Shown piece after piece: positions 51,757 through 60,390 of a DNA stretch of 64,000 nt. Every line of letters starts with the position of its first letter. The first letter of the stretch is position 1. The notes under the pieces are model-generated. The model was not told where the DNA came from. It saw only the letters and a program-made list of their open reading frames with translations, and did no database searches. The position numbers and the translations under genes are program-made. Source of the stretch: a candidate division KSB1 bacterium (lineage in GTDB: Bacteria; Electryoneota; RPQS01); NCBI GenBank assembly GCA_016214895.1, contig JACRMR010000020.1, forward strand, positions 229,812 through 293,811, written 5' to 3'.

Positions 51757-51768
51757 GTAGAGGAAGAT

Positions 51769-52043
51769 CGCGCACGGCTGCGCGGCGCTACGGTTACGCA
51801 AGGGCGGGTCGCGGACCCGCCCCTACGGGAGATACGGCCCGCGGTGTGCAGGAATTGACGCGGCTGCTGCGCGGCGGAATCTGGTCCGATTGACGACCGG
51901 GGTGGGATTCCGGCAGGGACACAGTCCCTGCTCGGCGAGGAGTTCCCGATGCGCGAAGACGCGCACCCCCCCGGCCTCCCACGGGATGTGGGGGGAGAAC
52001 AGACTCTCCGATTCCGGCCGGGCGCGGACGCCCGGCTCGGCGG
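51769..52043. repeat. Cluster of distinct hairpins, no gene
   Basis: In this 300-base gap six different stems follow one another: GCGCA/TGCGC near 51770-51784; GGGCGGGTC-GCG-GACCCGCCC (51802-51822); GCAGGGAC-ACA-GTCCCTGC (51913-51931) within arms GATTCCG and TCGGCGA; TGCGCG-AAGA-CGCGCA (51950-51965); a C6/G6 pair (51966-51994); and GCCGGGCG-CGGA-CGCCCGGC (52017-52036) within arms GATTCCG and TCGGCGG. No coding sequence is supported. Confidence 0.8.
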
Positions 52044-52055
52044 CTTGATCGGCAC

Positions 52056-52080
52056 TTCAATTTTCAATTTTCAATTTTCG
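52056..52080. repeat. Low-complexity TTTTCAA repeat, gene terminus
   Basis: AATTTTC units in series form the last codons and stop of the GT2 gene (K-L-K-I-E-N end). Relative of 29920-29942. Confidence 0.65.
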
Positions 52081-53487
52081 CCGTTCGATCGCATTCAGCC
52101 TCGCCTTCGTCTTATTCGAGATCTTCATTTCCGGCGCGCGCAAGACATCCGTATTGTCTCCGTGCCGGCGATAGCGGTAGCAGACTTCATGCACGCGGCC
52201 GACTTCGTACTTCTCGCCGCACTTGAGCACCAGATCATAATCTTCGCCGTAGTGTCCCAGCTCTTTTTCATCGAAGCCGCCGAATTCGAGAATCACTGAG
52301 CGATGCCAGCAGCGCAGCGCGCCCGCGCCGTCGCGCCGCAGGATGTTGTTGCGGTTGTATTGCTCGTGACGGATGACGCCGAACTCGGGCAGTGAGTTGC
52401 CCGCTTCATCCGTCAGTTCGTAGTAGCTGATCGCCAGCCCCCACGTCGGATTCGCGAGCAGAGCCCCGGTCATCAGCTTCAGCGTGTGCGGCAGATACTC
52501 GTCGTCGCTGTCCAATTGCGCGACAAACCGGCCCTGCGCGGCCCGCACGCCCAGATTCAGGGACAGCGCGATGACATTCTGATCATTCTCGATCAGCCGG
52601 ATTCGCCGGTCCTTCGCGGCATATTCCCGCACGACATCCCGCGTCGCATCCGTCGAACCGTTATCGACAATAAGGTATTCCCAGTCGTTGATCGTCTGCC
52701 GTTGTACGGACTCGATGGCCTTCCCGATGAATGTTGCGCGATTGTACACCGGCGTCACCACTGACACGAGCGGGCCGGAAGCCGTCGCCGCCGCCGGGAT
52801 TCCCGTCCGCGGCCCCTCCAGCCAGGCGTGCTCACGTTTCAGGAAGTTGTAGAACACCTGCTCGATCTGCCGCTCCTCCTCTTTGTCCATGAAGAGGTAG
52901 GAGAACCCGCCGAGCTTGCCCCGGCCGGGAAAGAACAGTTTGTCTTTCAGGGTGCTCGCGTCCGGGTTCGGTTCGGGTGCGGCGACCACGGCGAGTTCGG
53001 CGCCGACATGCACGCGCCGGCCGTCACCCCAACTCTTGAGCAGCAAATCGTAGAAGGCCGCGCGATGATTCGACTCATCCAGCCCGCCAATTTGCCGCAG
53101 CCATTCCGTTCGCACCGCCCACACCGGACCCCAATCTTCGCGCTCGGTGATGTCACCGATATCATGTCGCACGCGCACCGCCTCGCGCACGCTCCCGGCT
53201 TGCAGCGCGTAGTCGCCGTAGAGGAAAGCGGCGCGGGGATTCGCTTCGGCAGCCCGCACGAGCGCCGCGCGCCATCCGGCACTCAATTCTACAAGATCCG
53301 GTGGCAGCGTCACCAGTAACCCCGGCGGCGCCGCGGCGGCGGCGGCATTGACGCACTGTGCGAAGTTTCCGGCCTCCGCCTTGAGCGGGTGCACATCACT
53401 CTGTAGAGCCTTCACGTCCAGTCCGGTCGGCTCATCTACGATTAGCACAGGCGCGCCGCCTGCCATCGTCCAGCAACTCACTCTCAT
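52057..53487 (-). CDS. Glycosyltransferase family 2 with N-terminal extension
   Basis: 476 residues. The GT-A domain (about 245-450) has V-S-V-V-T-P-V-Y-N-R-A-T-F-I, D-N-G-S-T-D and the metal-binding Q-L-D-S-D-D-E-Y. About 240 N-terminal residues also look like a degenerate GT-A half (P-R-A-A-F-L-Y-G-D-Y) so the protein may be a GT2 tandem. No membrane segments. The ATG at 53487 is three bases from the opposite gene's start; ATG 53466 is an alternative. Its end comes from a low-complexity repeat. Confidence 0.85.
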   Translation of the reverse strand: MRVSCWTMAGGAPVLIVDEPTGLDVKALQSDVHPLKAEAGNFAQCVNAAAAAAPPGLLVTLPPDLVELSAGWRAALVRAAEANPRAAFLYGDYALQAGSVREAVRVRHDIGDITEREDWGPVWAVRTEWLRQIGGLDESNHRAAFYDLLLKSWGDGRRVHVGAELAVVAAPEPNPDASTLKDKLFFPGRGKLGGFSYLFMDKEEERQIEQVFYNFLKREHAWLEGPRTGIPAAATASGPLVSVVTPVYNRATFIGKAIESVQRQTINDWEYLIVDNGSTDATRDVVREYAAKDRRIRLIENDQNVIALSLNLGVRAAQGRFVAQLDSDDEYLPHTLKLMTGALLANPTWGLAISYYELTDEAGNSLPEFGVIRHEQYNRNNILRRDGAGALRCWHRSVILEFGGFDEKELGHYGEDYDLVLKCGEKYEVGRVHEVCYRYRRHGDNTDVLRAPEMKISNKTKARLNAIERRKLKIEN

Positions 53488-53490
53488 TCC

Positions 53491-55890
53491 GTGATTCGTT
53501 CGTTAGTTTTCTGGTTCGTATTGACACTGGTTACTCGCGCTCAGGCCGAGACCTTCGCGCTTGTGCTCTCCGGCGGCGGTGCGCGCGGCTTTGCTCATAT
53601 CGGAGTCCTCAAAGCGCTCGAAGCCGCCGGGTTGCAACCCGACTTGATCGTCGGCTCTTCCATGGGCGCGGTCGTCGGCGGTCTGTACGCCGCCGGTTAC
53701 TCGGCTGGTGAGATCGAACAAATCGCGCTCACCGCGGACTGGTCCGGTCTGTTTCTCGATCGTCCCGTGCGCCGCAATCTGTTTCTCAGTCAGAAGGAAA
53801 CGAATTCCCGCCACATCCTTGCCGTCGGCTTCCGCGGCTGGAAACCGGAAGTCCCCTTTGCCCTCGCCAGCGGTCAGAAGCTGTATGATATGCTGTTTGA
53901 CCTGACCCAGCGCGCCCCGTACCATGCCTGGAGTTCTTTCGACGATCTCAAGATTCCATTCCGCGCCGTGGCCACGGATCTGAACAGCGGTGATGCGGTC
54001 GTCTTTCGCTCCGGCGATCTCGCGGAGGCGTTGCGCGCGACGGTTTCGATTCCGCTGCTGTTTAATCCGTATCGCCTCGACTCGTTGCTGCTGGTGGATG
54101 GCGGCGTCGCGGAGAACATTCCGATCGGCACCGCCCGACTCGCGGGCGCCACCCTCGCGCTCGCCGTGGATGCGACCAGCGGACTCGATGCCACGGCCGA
54201 CATCCATTGGCCCTGGCAATTGCTCGATCGCGTCACCACGATGATGCAAATCGATCGCAATGCCAAGGAAGTGCAGCAAGCGGATTACGTGATCACTCCC
54301 GCGCTGGGGAATCAGGCGTCAACGGATTTCAGCGGGCTGGCCGCGGTCATCGACAGCGGTTACGCCGCTGCTCTCAGAACGCTGCCGGAGTTGACGCAGC
54401 GGTTGCGCAACGCCGACCGTCCGGCGCGCGATGCGGTGACCTTTGCGACGCGCAGCCTCGCCCGCGCGTTCGCCGCTCACATTCCCGACAGCCTGTCCCG
54501 GCGTTACGGTCATCAGTTTGCCGGGCTGACAGCGATCCGCGATTCCAGTCTGCAAGCGGTTCCGGCGGGCGGCGGTGCGCTGCACAAACTCAGCCTCGTT
54601 CGTCGCATGCTGATTGATGACGGCTTCACCCTCGCGCGGGTCCAACGCCTGAGCCTGCGCGACAGCGCCGTGGTTTCCGTCTGGGACGAAGGCCGCATCG
54701 GCACGATTCAGGTTCGCGGCAATCGCCGCATTCGGCCGTGGATGGTCACTCGGGAATTCCCGCTGCGGGCCGGTGAAACATTCACATTGCGCCGCGCCCG
54801 TCGCGGTGTCGCTCAACTTTACGGCAGCGAACTCTTCGAGTCCGTGTCGCTGGCCACCGCGGTCACCGACAGCGGCGTTCACTTGACCGTGCGCGTCACC
54901 GAGCCGGCCTCGCCGCAACTGCGATTCGGCGTCGCCTTTTCCAGCGAACGCCGCGGTCGCGGGTTTGTTGAGTTTCTCAATGATAATGTGCTGAATGTCG
55001 GTGCGCGGCTCCGTGTCTTTGGCAAGTACGGTGAACGCGACGAGCAACTCTATTCATCGTTGGCGTTCGACCGCGTTCCGCTGCGCTCACCGTTTGACGC
55101 CGTACTGGCGAGCCGCTTGACCACCGAGTTCAAGCTGGGTTGGCGACGCGAAGAAAACAATTTCTACAATTCCCGCCATGACCCTGAGGCCTTCTATTTC
55201 TTTGAGCGCAGCGAAGCCGATCTCGCCGTCGGCCGCAGCTTCCATCGCTGGGGTGAGCTGACCTATGCGGCCCGCTACGAGAGCATTCGCGGAGCGGGAG
55301 TCCCCGACGAACCAACGGCCCGGCTGGCCGCCGTTGGGGGACGGATTCATATTGATACGAAAGACCGCTATCAGTACCCCAGTCGCGGCCTCGAAACCCG
55401 CGCGCGTTATGAATATGTTGTCGAAACCGGCGCCAACCGGCGTTCCTACAACCGCGTGCTCGGTTTCGCCGATTTACACGTGCCGCTGGCGAAGCGCACG
55501 GTTATCCGTGAACGCCTCGACTACGGCTGGAATGACCGGATTCTCCCGCGTTGGGCGCAGTACGGCATCGGGGGACCGGAGCAGTTGCTCGGACTCCATT
55601 ACGGCGAGCGCATGGGAACTACCAAGCTCGCGGCGCTGACGGAACTGCGCTACGATTTGCTCTCGCGCTGGTTGGCCGACGCCTACCTTTCCGCGCTCTA
55701 CACGGTGGGCGCGGTTTCGGCGGAATCGTCCACATTGCCCGAATCCGCGGCCTATCAGCACGGCGTCGGCGCCTGTTTCGGCCTCGCCACGATGCTCGGC
55801 CCGCTGAAACTCACGGTCGGCGAGTTGTTGAAATCGGAGTCCGGAACGGGCCAGACTCGCATCTATCTCGAACTGGGCCACGACTTCTGA
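53491..55890 (+). CDS. Patatin-like phospholipase fused to Omp85 barrel
   Basis: 799 residues starting at GTG. A signal peptide (1-20) leads into a patatin domain: G-G-G-A-R-G (28-33), nucleophile S57 in G-S-S-M-G, and catalytic D-G-G near 203. A POTRA domain (about 405-480, I-Q-V-R-G-N-R-R-I) and a 16-strand-type Omp85 barrel (about 490-799) follow. This is the PlpD (type Vd secretion) layout: the barrel exports or displays the lipase. It diverges from the GT2 gene. Confidence 0.92.
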   Translation: MIRSLVFWFVLTLVTRAQAETFALVLSGGGARGFAHIGVLKALEAAGLQPDLIVGSSMGAVVGGLYAAGYSAGEIEQIALTADWSGLFLDRPVRRNLFLSQKETNSRHILAVGFRGWKPEVPFALASGQKLYDMLFDLTQRAPYHAWSSFDDLKIPFRAVATDLNSGDAVVFRSGDLAEALRATVSIPLLFNPYRLDSLLLVDGGVAENIPIGTARLAGATLALAVDATSGLDATADIHWPWQLLDRVTTMMQIDRNAKEVQQADYVITPALGNQASTDFSGLAAVIDSGYAAALRTLPELTQRLRNADRPARDAVTFATRSLARAFAAHIPDSLSRRYGHQFAGLTAIRDSSLQAVPAGGGALHKLSLVRRMLIDDGFTLARVQRLSLRDSAVVSVWDEGRIGTIQVRGNRRIRPWMVTREFPLRAGETFTLRRARRGVAQLYGSELFESVSLATAVTDSGVHLTVRVTEPASPQLRFGVAFSSERRGRGFVEFLNDNVLNVGARLRVFGKYGERDEQLYSSLAFDRVPLRSPFDAVLASRLTTEFKLGWRREENNFYNSRHDPEAFYFFERSEADLAVGRSFHRWGELTYAARYESIRGAGVPDEPTARLAAVGGRIHIDTKDRYQYPSRGLETRARYEYVVETGANRRSYNRVLGFADLHVPLAKRTVIRERLDYGWNDRILPRWAQYGIGGPEQLLGLHYGERMGTTKLAALTELRYDLLSRWLADAYLSALYTVGAVSAESSTLPESAAYQHGVGACFGLATMLGPLKLTVGELLKSESGTGQTRIYLELGHDF

Positions 55891-55897
55891 CCTTTCC

Positions 55898-55930
55898 ACC
55901 GAGTCGAGCGTCCGCGCGCGGCCGGAATCG
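55898..55930. repeat. Possible degenerate constant-arm hairpin
   Basis: CACCGAG...GCGTCCGCGCGCGGCC then GGAATCGG resembles a decayed copy of the CCGCCGA/CGGAATC hairpin family (compare 52010). The inner stem is no longer a clean palindrome. Confidence 0.3.
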
Positions 55931-55985
55931 GCGAGTTCCCGCCGCCGGAAGTCCCCGGACCCTCGAGCATTCGCCAGAGCGAGCA

Positions 55986-56017
55986 GGGGCACGAGAGAAC
56001 ATCTCGTGCCCCTTTTC
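55986..56017. terminator. Intrinsic terminator, convergent genes
   Basis: GGGGCACGAGA-GAACA-TCTCGTGCCCC, an 11-bp perfect stem followed by TTTTC. It lies between the patatin gene and the converging haloperoxidase gene. Confidence 0.85.
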
Positions 56018-56035
56018 ACGTTGGAACCACCTGTG

Positions 56036-57382
56036 TTAGAGCACCGGCGCGCGGAAATGCAGCCGCGTGTTGATCAAGTTTCCGAGACAGCGTCCTTCCG
56101 TCAGGCCAATACTGTTATCTGACGCGTAGTGGATGCCACCGTAGAGTCGCGATACCGCCGCCTCATCCGATGCCTCATCGAGCGACGCATAGGACCGTGA
56201 CGGCAATCCGCGCGAGTCGTGCGTATGGTCGGTGAAGGCAATCGTGCCGAAGAAGCCGGCCAGCGCCGCTGAGGCCGCCCCCGACGAAGTCGAATGTCCG
56301 GACGTACACGTCGGAAAATTCGGCGTCGTGATCATCGGCGTCCAGCCCGCGGCAATATTCGTCTGGATAAACGTGATCGGCCGCATTCCGTTCATTTGGA
56401 ATTTTGCCTTCCAGCACGAGATGAAGGCATCGTGCACGGCAATGCAGCAGCGCGCATAGGCCTCGGCGGCGTCCTGCAAGTTCAGGTCTTCCTGCGCCAG
56501 CAACTGTCCGGTAATGGCGACCCAATGTCCCGGCGGTGTTCCCGTGGCCGACGGACCGTCCGCCCAGAAGGCCGCAATCGCACGCTGATCGTCGGTCAGA
56601 TTCTGCGAGACGTTATAGACCTCCATGGCCTCGATGTAGTAGGCCGACGCCGGATCGGTTGAATATGCCGGCGGCGTTTCCGGATCGCATTCGAGGCTGC
56701 CGCCGTCTCGTTCCAATAAAAACGTGCGGATCTGGCCCCAACACGGCTGCAACGGCGCGGCATTGCCCGGCGGCGTCGGCACCCACAGCCCCTCACCGAC
56801 CGGCGGCGTAAATGCACAGTTGTTGTAGAGCAGATACCCGTCCGTCGCGGCCCAGGACACGATCCCCTGTGCCATCTGCTGTCCCAACAACATCGAGCGA
56901 TCATAGACTTCGGCGGTCACCGCTGCCTGACGTGTTGCACTCCAGGAATCGCGCAGCGACGCGATCAACGTGCGCACGGAGTCCGGCGCGATGGTGAAGA
57001 AGCTCGTCATGATGTCCGCGACGGCATGATTTGCTACAGTGGGCCAGTCATAGATCGTGTTAGCGGCAGGCTGCGGCAGACTTGTAAGCTCGTCGAGCTG
57101 TCCCGCCAGCGAAACATGGTTCGGCATTCCCGGCACCAGCGCCTCGTAGAGCGTCACACCGACGAAACCATAAATTCGCGAGGCCACCGGCGGCGAATAT
57201 CCGGAACCTTTCACCGCGCGATAACTCATGTCCATCCATTCCGTCGCCACATCGGGCGCAAAGGTGCTTGTCGCGGGCGATGTCACCGGCGGCGGCGTAT
57301 CATCGTCGTCATCTTTCGAGCAACCGAACATCACAACCGCCAGCACGATCAGCACCGGCACGAACCATTTGCGATTTTCCAT
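56036..57382 (-). CDS. Vanadium-dependent haloperoxidase-like lipoprotein
   Basis: 448 residues with a lipobox (V-V-M-F-G-C, Cys21) and an Asp-rich linker (S-K-D-D-D-D-D). The C-terminal half belongs to the PAP2/vanadium haloperoxidase superfamily: K-A-K-F-Q-M-N-G-M-R-P, T-S-G-H-S (about 360) and R-L-Y-G-G-I-H-Y-A-S-D. These give the lysine, arginine, histidine and serine that hold vanadate or phosphate. Substrate unknown. AGGAGGAGAG precedes the ATG; a promoter lies further upstream (57437). Confidence 0.9.
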   Translation of the reverse strand: MENRKWFVPVLIVLAVVMFGCSKDDDDDTPPPVTSPATSTFAPDVATEWMDMSYRAVKGSGYSPPVASRIYGFVGVTLYEALVPGMPNHVSLAGQLDELTSLPQPAANTIYDWPTVANHAVADIMTSFFTIAPDSVRTLIASLRDSWSATRQAAVTAEVYDRSMLLGQQMAQGIVSWAATDGYLLYNNCAFTPPVGEGLWVPTPPGNAAPLQPCWGQIRTFLLERDGGSLECDPETPPAYSTDPASAYYIEAMEVYNVSQNLTDDQRAIAAFWADGPSATGTPPGHWVAITGQLLAQEDLNLQDAAEAYARCCIAVHDAFISCWKAKFQMNGMRPITFIQTNIAAGWTPMITTPNFPTCTSGHSTSSGAASAALAGFFGTIAFTDHTHDSRGLPSRSYASLDEASDEAAVSRLYGGIHYASDNSIGLTEGRCLGNLINTRLHFRAPVL

Positions 57383-57436
57383 TGGACTCTCCTCCTACAA
57401 AGAGCTTGGGATCCCGCTTACATGTGACTGAGCCTA

Positions 57437-57467
57437 TAATATACTTGGCGAGCGCAGTCTCCTGCAA
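57437..57467 (-). promoter_or_regulatory. Promoter of haloperoxidase gene
   Basis: On the minus strand TTG (57467-57465), 21 bases, TATATTA (57443-57437). It is about 55 bases upstream of the ATG. Confidence 0.5.
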
Positions 57468-57565
57468 ACTGAACTCGTCCTGCCTGAACTCTCCTCTCGC
57501 GCGTTGCGGATGCTATTCAGCCCGCCGGAGTCATCCGCCGCTGCCGCGTCATCCACTACCGGACG

Positions 57566-59485
57566 CTAATCCGGCTCAAGCCATTCCCCGGACTGAACGA
57601 CCGGCAACTGCAATGCCCGCTCGCGATCCAGATCCAGCGGAAACAGATGCACGCTCTGCGGGGCCTGCACCCATTTGTAGATCGATCGCATGAACAGACT
57701 CAGGAACCGCTCCACCCACTGCCGCAGCATCCCCGGCTGGTAGGCCGGATGCAGTTTGCGCAACTGTTCATCGCTGAACTTCGCGCGCAATCGCTCATGC
57801 ATTTCATCCGGCATGAGCTTCTCTCCGGCAAACAGGTTGAAGCACTCGTCCAGCACGGCGAAGGGCATCAGGTCGCGCTCATCCTCCTGATCGTCCGCCA
57901 GCTCCGCCGACGCCGGAGTCGCGAGTAACCGCTTGAGGCTCTCCCAACCGTACCGCGCGGCCAAATGCGCCAACAGCCCGTTCACGACAGTCTTCGGCAT
58001 ATTGCCTAACAGCGCATAGCCGCCCATCAGGTCGCCGCCGATCGTTGTGTAGCCCACCGCCTTCTCGGACATATTTCCCGATTGCAGCCATAATCCACGC
58101 GCGCTGTTCGACCAGTTCCACATCCGCATGCCGCGAATCCGCGCCTGAATATTCTGCGTGGTCAGCCTGTCCAGCGTCTGTCCTGCGGGCAGCATCCGCT
58201 CCGCCGCTTCGATCTCGCGCGCAAACGCATCCTCGATCGACAGTTCCATGAATCCGACGCCCAATTCTTCACAGATCAAGCGCGCAATGTGCTTCGTCGT
58301 CTCCGAGTTAAACCGCGTCGGCATCGAGCAGCAGTAGATGAAATCTGCAATGGCCCGCCGACGCTCTGCCTCCGCCAGCGCGCCAAATCGCTCCTGCGCA
58401 TACAGCCAGGCCACGATCAGGGATAGCACCGAATCCCGCCCGCCCGACAGCGCAATCCCGATTCGCGCAAACGCCCCGCTCTTCTCAAAGTACCCCGTCA
58501 GCCCGGTCTGCATTGCCGCGAGTAGCTCGTCGAATGCGGACAGCGGCACGCTTCGAATTTCCGCATTCGCTGCCACCCCCGGACGCGAACTCCCGGCCGT
58601 CACCGCCTTGGACTCGATCATGGAAACCGGAATCTGATCCCGGAGAAAGCGCGTTTGCTTTGCTTGCCACGCGGAATTCCCGGTGCGACTGGCTGTCGTC
58701 CGCTCCAGATCCACGACGCACGTTGCGAATCCGGCTTTCCAGCGCGGCGCGTCCAGCAGCAGGGTTCCGTTCTGATTTACATAGCCGCCGCCGTCGCAGA
58801 CCAGCGAATCATTCCCGCCGTACTGATTCACATAGACCAGCGTCACCGCGTTTTCCCGCGCCCGCTCCGCAATCATCGCGCGTCGCGTTTCCACGACCCC
58901 CATTCGCCACGGCGACGCTGAACCGTTGACGACGATTTCAGCACCGGACAGTGCGCGGCGCTTCAGGGGTCCGTCCGGTGTCCACAAATCCTCGCAGGTC
59001 TCGACGGCCAGCACGCCGAACGGAAACTTGAAGGTGAAATCACCGAAGGGCACGCCGTCGATCTCTCCACTCAGTCCCGCCCGCCCCGCGCTGAAGGTTC
59101 GTCCTTCGTAGAACACGTCGTACGTTGGCAACAGCTCCTTCGGCACAATTCCCACGATCTCGCCACTCTGAATCACCGCTGCCGTATTGTAGATCTTATC
59201 CTCGTGCTTGACCGCCAGCCCAAGTGTCACGACTCCCGTGTATCCAAGTTCGCGAGTCGCGGCCGTGATCCGTTGGAGCTGTTGCCACTGCCCGCGCACA
59301 TAGCCGTCCCACAGCACGAGGTCTTCGCAGGGATACCCTCCGATGACCTGCTCCGCAAAACATGCCAGTGTACAGTCCGCTTCGGCCATCTGCCGTAACA
59401 TCGCGATCAGCTTGTCCGTGTTCGAGCGAAACGCGCCAACCGTCGGATTCAGCGAGGCCAGGCCGAGCTTAATGATCCGCCCCAC
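57566..59485 (-). CDS. nadE: Glutamine-dependent NAD+ synthetase
   Basis: 639 residues: an N-terminal nitrilase-type glutaminase (E-Q-V-I-G-G-Y-P, K of V-P-K-E-L-L-P-T, and C of V-E-T-C-E-D-L-W) that feeds ammonia to the C-terminal synthetase (I-A-L-S-G-G-R-D-S, the P-loop). It makes NAD+ from deamido-NAD, glutamine and ATP in the cytoplasm. In the middle, Y-T-T-I-G-G-D-L-M-G-G-Y-A is conserved. Its start abuts the DinB-like stop, one base apart. Confidence 0.95.
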   Translation of the reverse strand: MGRIIKLGLASLNPTVGAFRSNTDKLIAMLRQMAEADCTLACFAEQVIGGYPCEDLVLWDGYVRGQWQQLQRITAATRELGYTGVVTLGLAVKHEDKIYNTAAVIQSGEIVGIVPKELLPTYDVFYEGRTFSAGRAGLSGEIDGVPFGDFTFKFPFGVLAVETCEDLWTPDGPLKRRALSGAEIVVNGSASPWRMGVVETRRAMIAERARENAVTLVYVNQYGGNDSLVCDGGGYVNQNGTLLLDAPRWKAGFATCVVDLERTTASRTGNSAWQAKQTRFLRDQIPVSMIESKAVTAGSSRPGVAANAEIRSVPLSAFDELLAAMQTGLTGYFEKSGAFARIGIALSGGRDSVLSLIVAWLYAQERFGALAEAERRRAIADFIYCCSMPTRFNSETTKHIARLICEELGVGFMELSIEDAFAREIEAAERMLPAGQTLDRLTTQNIQARIRGMRMWNWSNSARGLWLQSGNMSEKAVGYTTIGGDLMGGYALLGNMPKTVVNGLLAHLAARYGWESLKRLLATPASAELADDQEDERDLMPFAVLDECFNLFAGEKLMPDEMHERLRAKFSDEQLRKLHPAYQPGMLRQWVERFLSLFMRSIYKWVQAPQSVHLFPLDLDRERALQLPVVQSGEWLEPD

Positions 59486-59983
59486 CTATTCCCCGCTCAC
59501 GGGCAACGGCGCCAGCGGTCCGCGCCCTTCCGTCACCAACCGCGCCACCCACGCCTCCACTTGCGGTCGATGGTGATCGTAGTGGCCGGTCACGGTTTCG
59601 ACCAACCAGTCGGGAATCTGACCGTCCGTCGTGAGCTTACCCATATTGACCCGCCGGGCGGTCTCCATCAGCGCGCTGTGCGTGATTCGCAGTTCGGTCA
59701 TCGCTCGTTTCAGAGGCATTCCGTCGGCTCGCCCGGAAGCCTCTGCGTTCAGGCGGTCGAATTCCGTCTCCCCATACCATTCGAATTCCCGGCCGTGGTG
59801 CAAGGCGTCCAGCCGTTTCAGAACCAAACCGTTCCAGAACGTCAGGTGCGCCGCCATGCCCTTGAACGACCACTTGCCGGGGGTCATCGGCTCTTCCATG
59901 ACCTCGGCTCGCAGCCCCTTAGTAGGGGTCATTAGTCGTTCAAAAGCGATTTCCGTCGCCATGATGAATTCATCTCGTTCCAC
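59486..59983 (-). CDS. DinB/ClbS-like protein
   Basis: 165 residues, a four-helix DinB-superfamily fold: P-G-K-W-S-F-K-G-M-A-A-H-L-T-F-W-N near 36-52 and T-G-H-Y-D-H-H near 131-137 give the three metal-type histidines. Such proteins are putative metal-dependent thiol or detoxifying enzymes; ClbS/DfsB protects DNA from colibactin. The start may be ATG 59983 or the in-frame ATG at 59962. nadE follows directly. Confidence 0.82.
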   Translation of the reverse strand: MERDEFIMATEIAFERLMTPTKGLRAEVMEEPMTPGKWSFKGMAAHLTFWNGLVLKRLDALHHGREFEWYGETEFDRLNAEASGRADGMPLKRAMTELRITHSALMETARRVNMGKLTTDGQIPDWLVETVTGHYDHHRPQVEAWVARLVTEGRGPLAPLPVSGE

Positions 59984-60045
59984 TCTTCAATGTAGCAAAA
60001 TTCTCGAAAATCCGCAAAACCTTTCGGCTCAACCCGCGCCGATTC

Positions 60046-60070
60046 CCCCGTCCACCCGTGGACAACGGGG
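60046..60070. repeat. Hairpin, solitary
   Basis: CCCC-GTCCAC-CC-GTGGAC-AAC-GGGG pairs over ten base pairs with a small bulge. It follows GATTC and may be a relative of the constant-arm hairpins, but lacks the other arm. Confidence 0.4.
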
Positions 60071-60081
60071 AGTTCGGCTTC

Positions 60082-60116
60082 ATTCCTCGTCCTTCATCCC
60101 TCATCCTTCATCTTCC
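60082..60116. repeat. Low-complexity CATCC/TTCATC repeat
   Basis: Words TTCATCC, CTCATCC, TTCATC in series. Relative of 868-895. Confidence 0.55.
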
Positions 60117-60124
60117 TCCCCCCA

Positions 60125-60163
60125 AAACAAAAGGCCCGGACAGGCATGTAGCCTACCGGGCCT
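60125..60163 (-). terminator. Intrinsic terminator of small unit
   Basis: On the minus strand AGGCCCGG and CCGGGCCT form a stem with an inner AGGC/GCCT pair, followed by TTTTGTTTTG. It would end a transcript that begins at the promoter 60283-60312. Confidence 0.75.
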
Positions 60164-60176
60164 CCTGGCTAAGGGC

Positions 60177-60200
60177 GTCTGACGCCGCTAAGCGTCAGAC
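60177..60200 (-). repeat. Perfect 9-bp stem over the leader stop
   Basis: GTCTGACGC-CGCTAA-GCGTCAGAC. The right arm encodes the last codons of a 10-codon ORF and its TAG lies in the loop. Confidence 0.7.
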
Positions 60201-60220
60201 CTCCGTGGCCATAAATTCAT
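60188..60220 (-). CDS. Ten-codon leader-type ORF
   Basis: ATG at 60220 to TAG at 60188 encodes MNLWPRRSDA. AGGAGGTGG lies 4 bases before the ATG, the strongest Shine-Dalgarno seen in this window. The ORF has its own upstream promoter and downstream terminator, with stem-loops before and after it (CCTTGTC/GACAAGG at 60254-60276; 60177-60200). It may be a regulatory leader peptide or a tiny gene. There is no known homologue that I recognise. Confidence 0.5.
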   Translation of the reverse strand: MNLWPRRSDA

Positions 60221-60282
60221 TGGACCACCTCCTCTCGGTTACTGGAACCGAAGCCTTGTCTACGCGGCGGACAAGGTGCCCC

Positions 60283-60312
60283 CAAAATACGAATCAACCC
60301 GAGCAAACGCAA
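60283..60312 (-). promoter_or_regulatory. Promoter of the small transcription unit
   Basis: On the minus strand TTGC (60312-60309), 19 bases, TATTTTG (60289-60283), identical in boxes and spacing to the promoter at 6472-6501. Confidence 0.6.
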
Positions 60313-60390
60313 GGAATAAAATCATGCCAGAAAAAAAGATCGCCGCGTTCTCACTTGCTCATCCGTGTACATGATTCATCGCATCCACGC

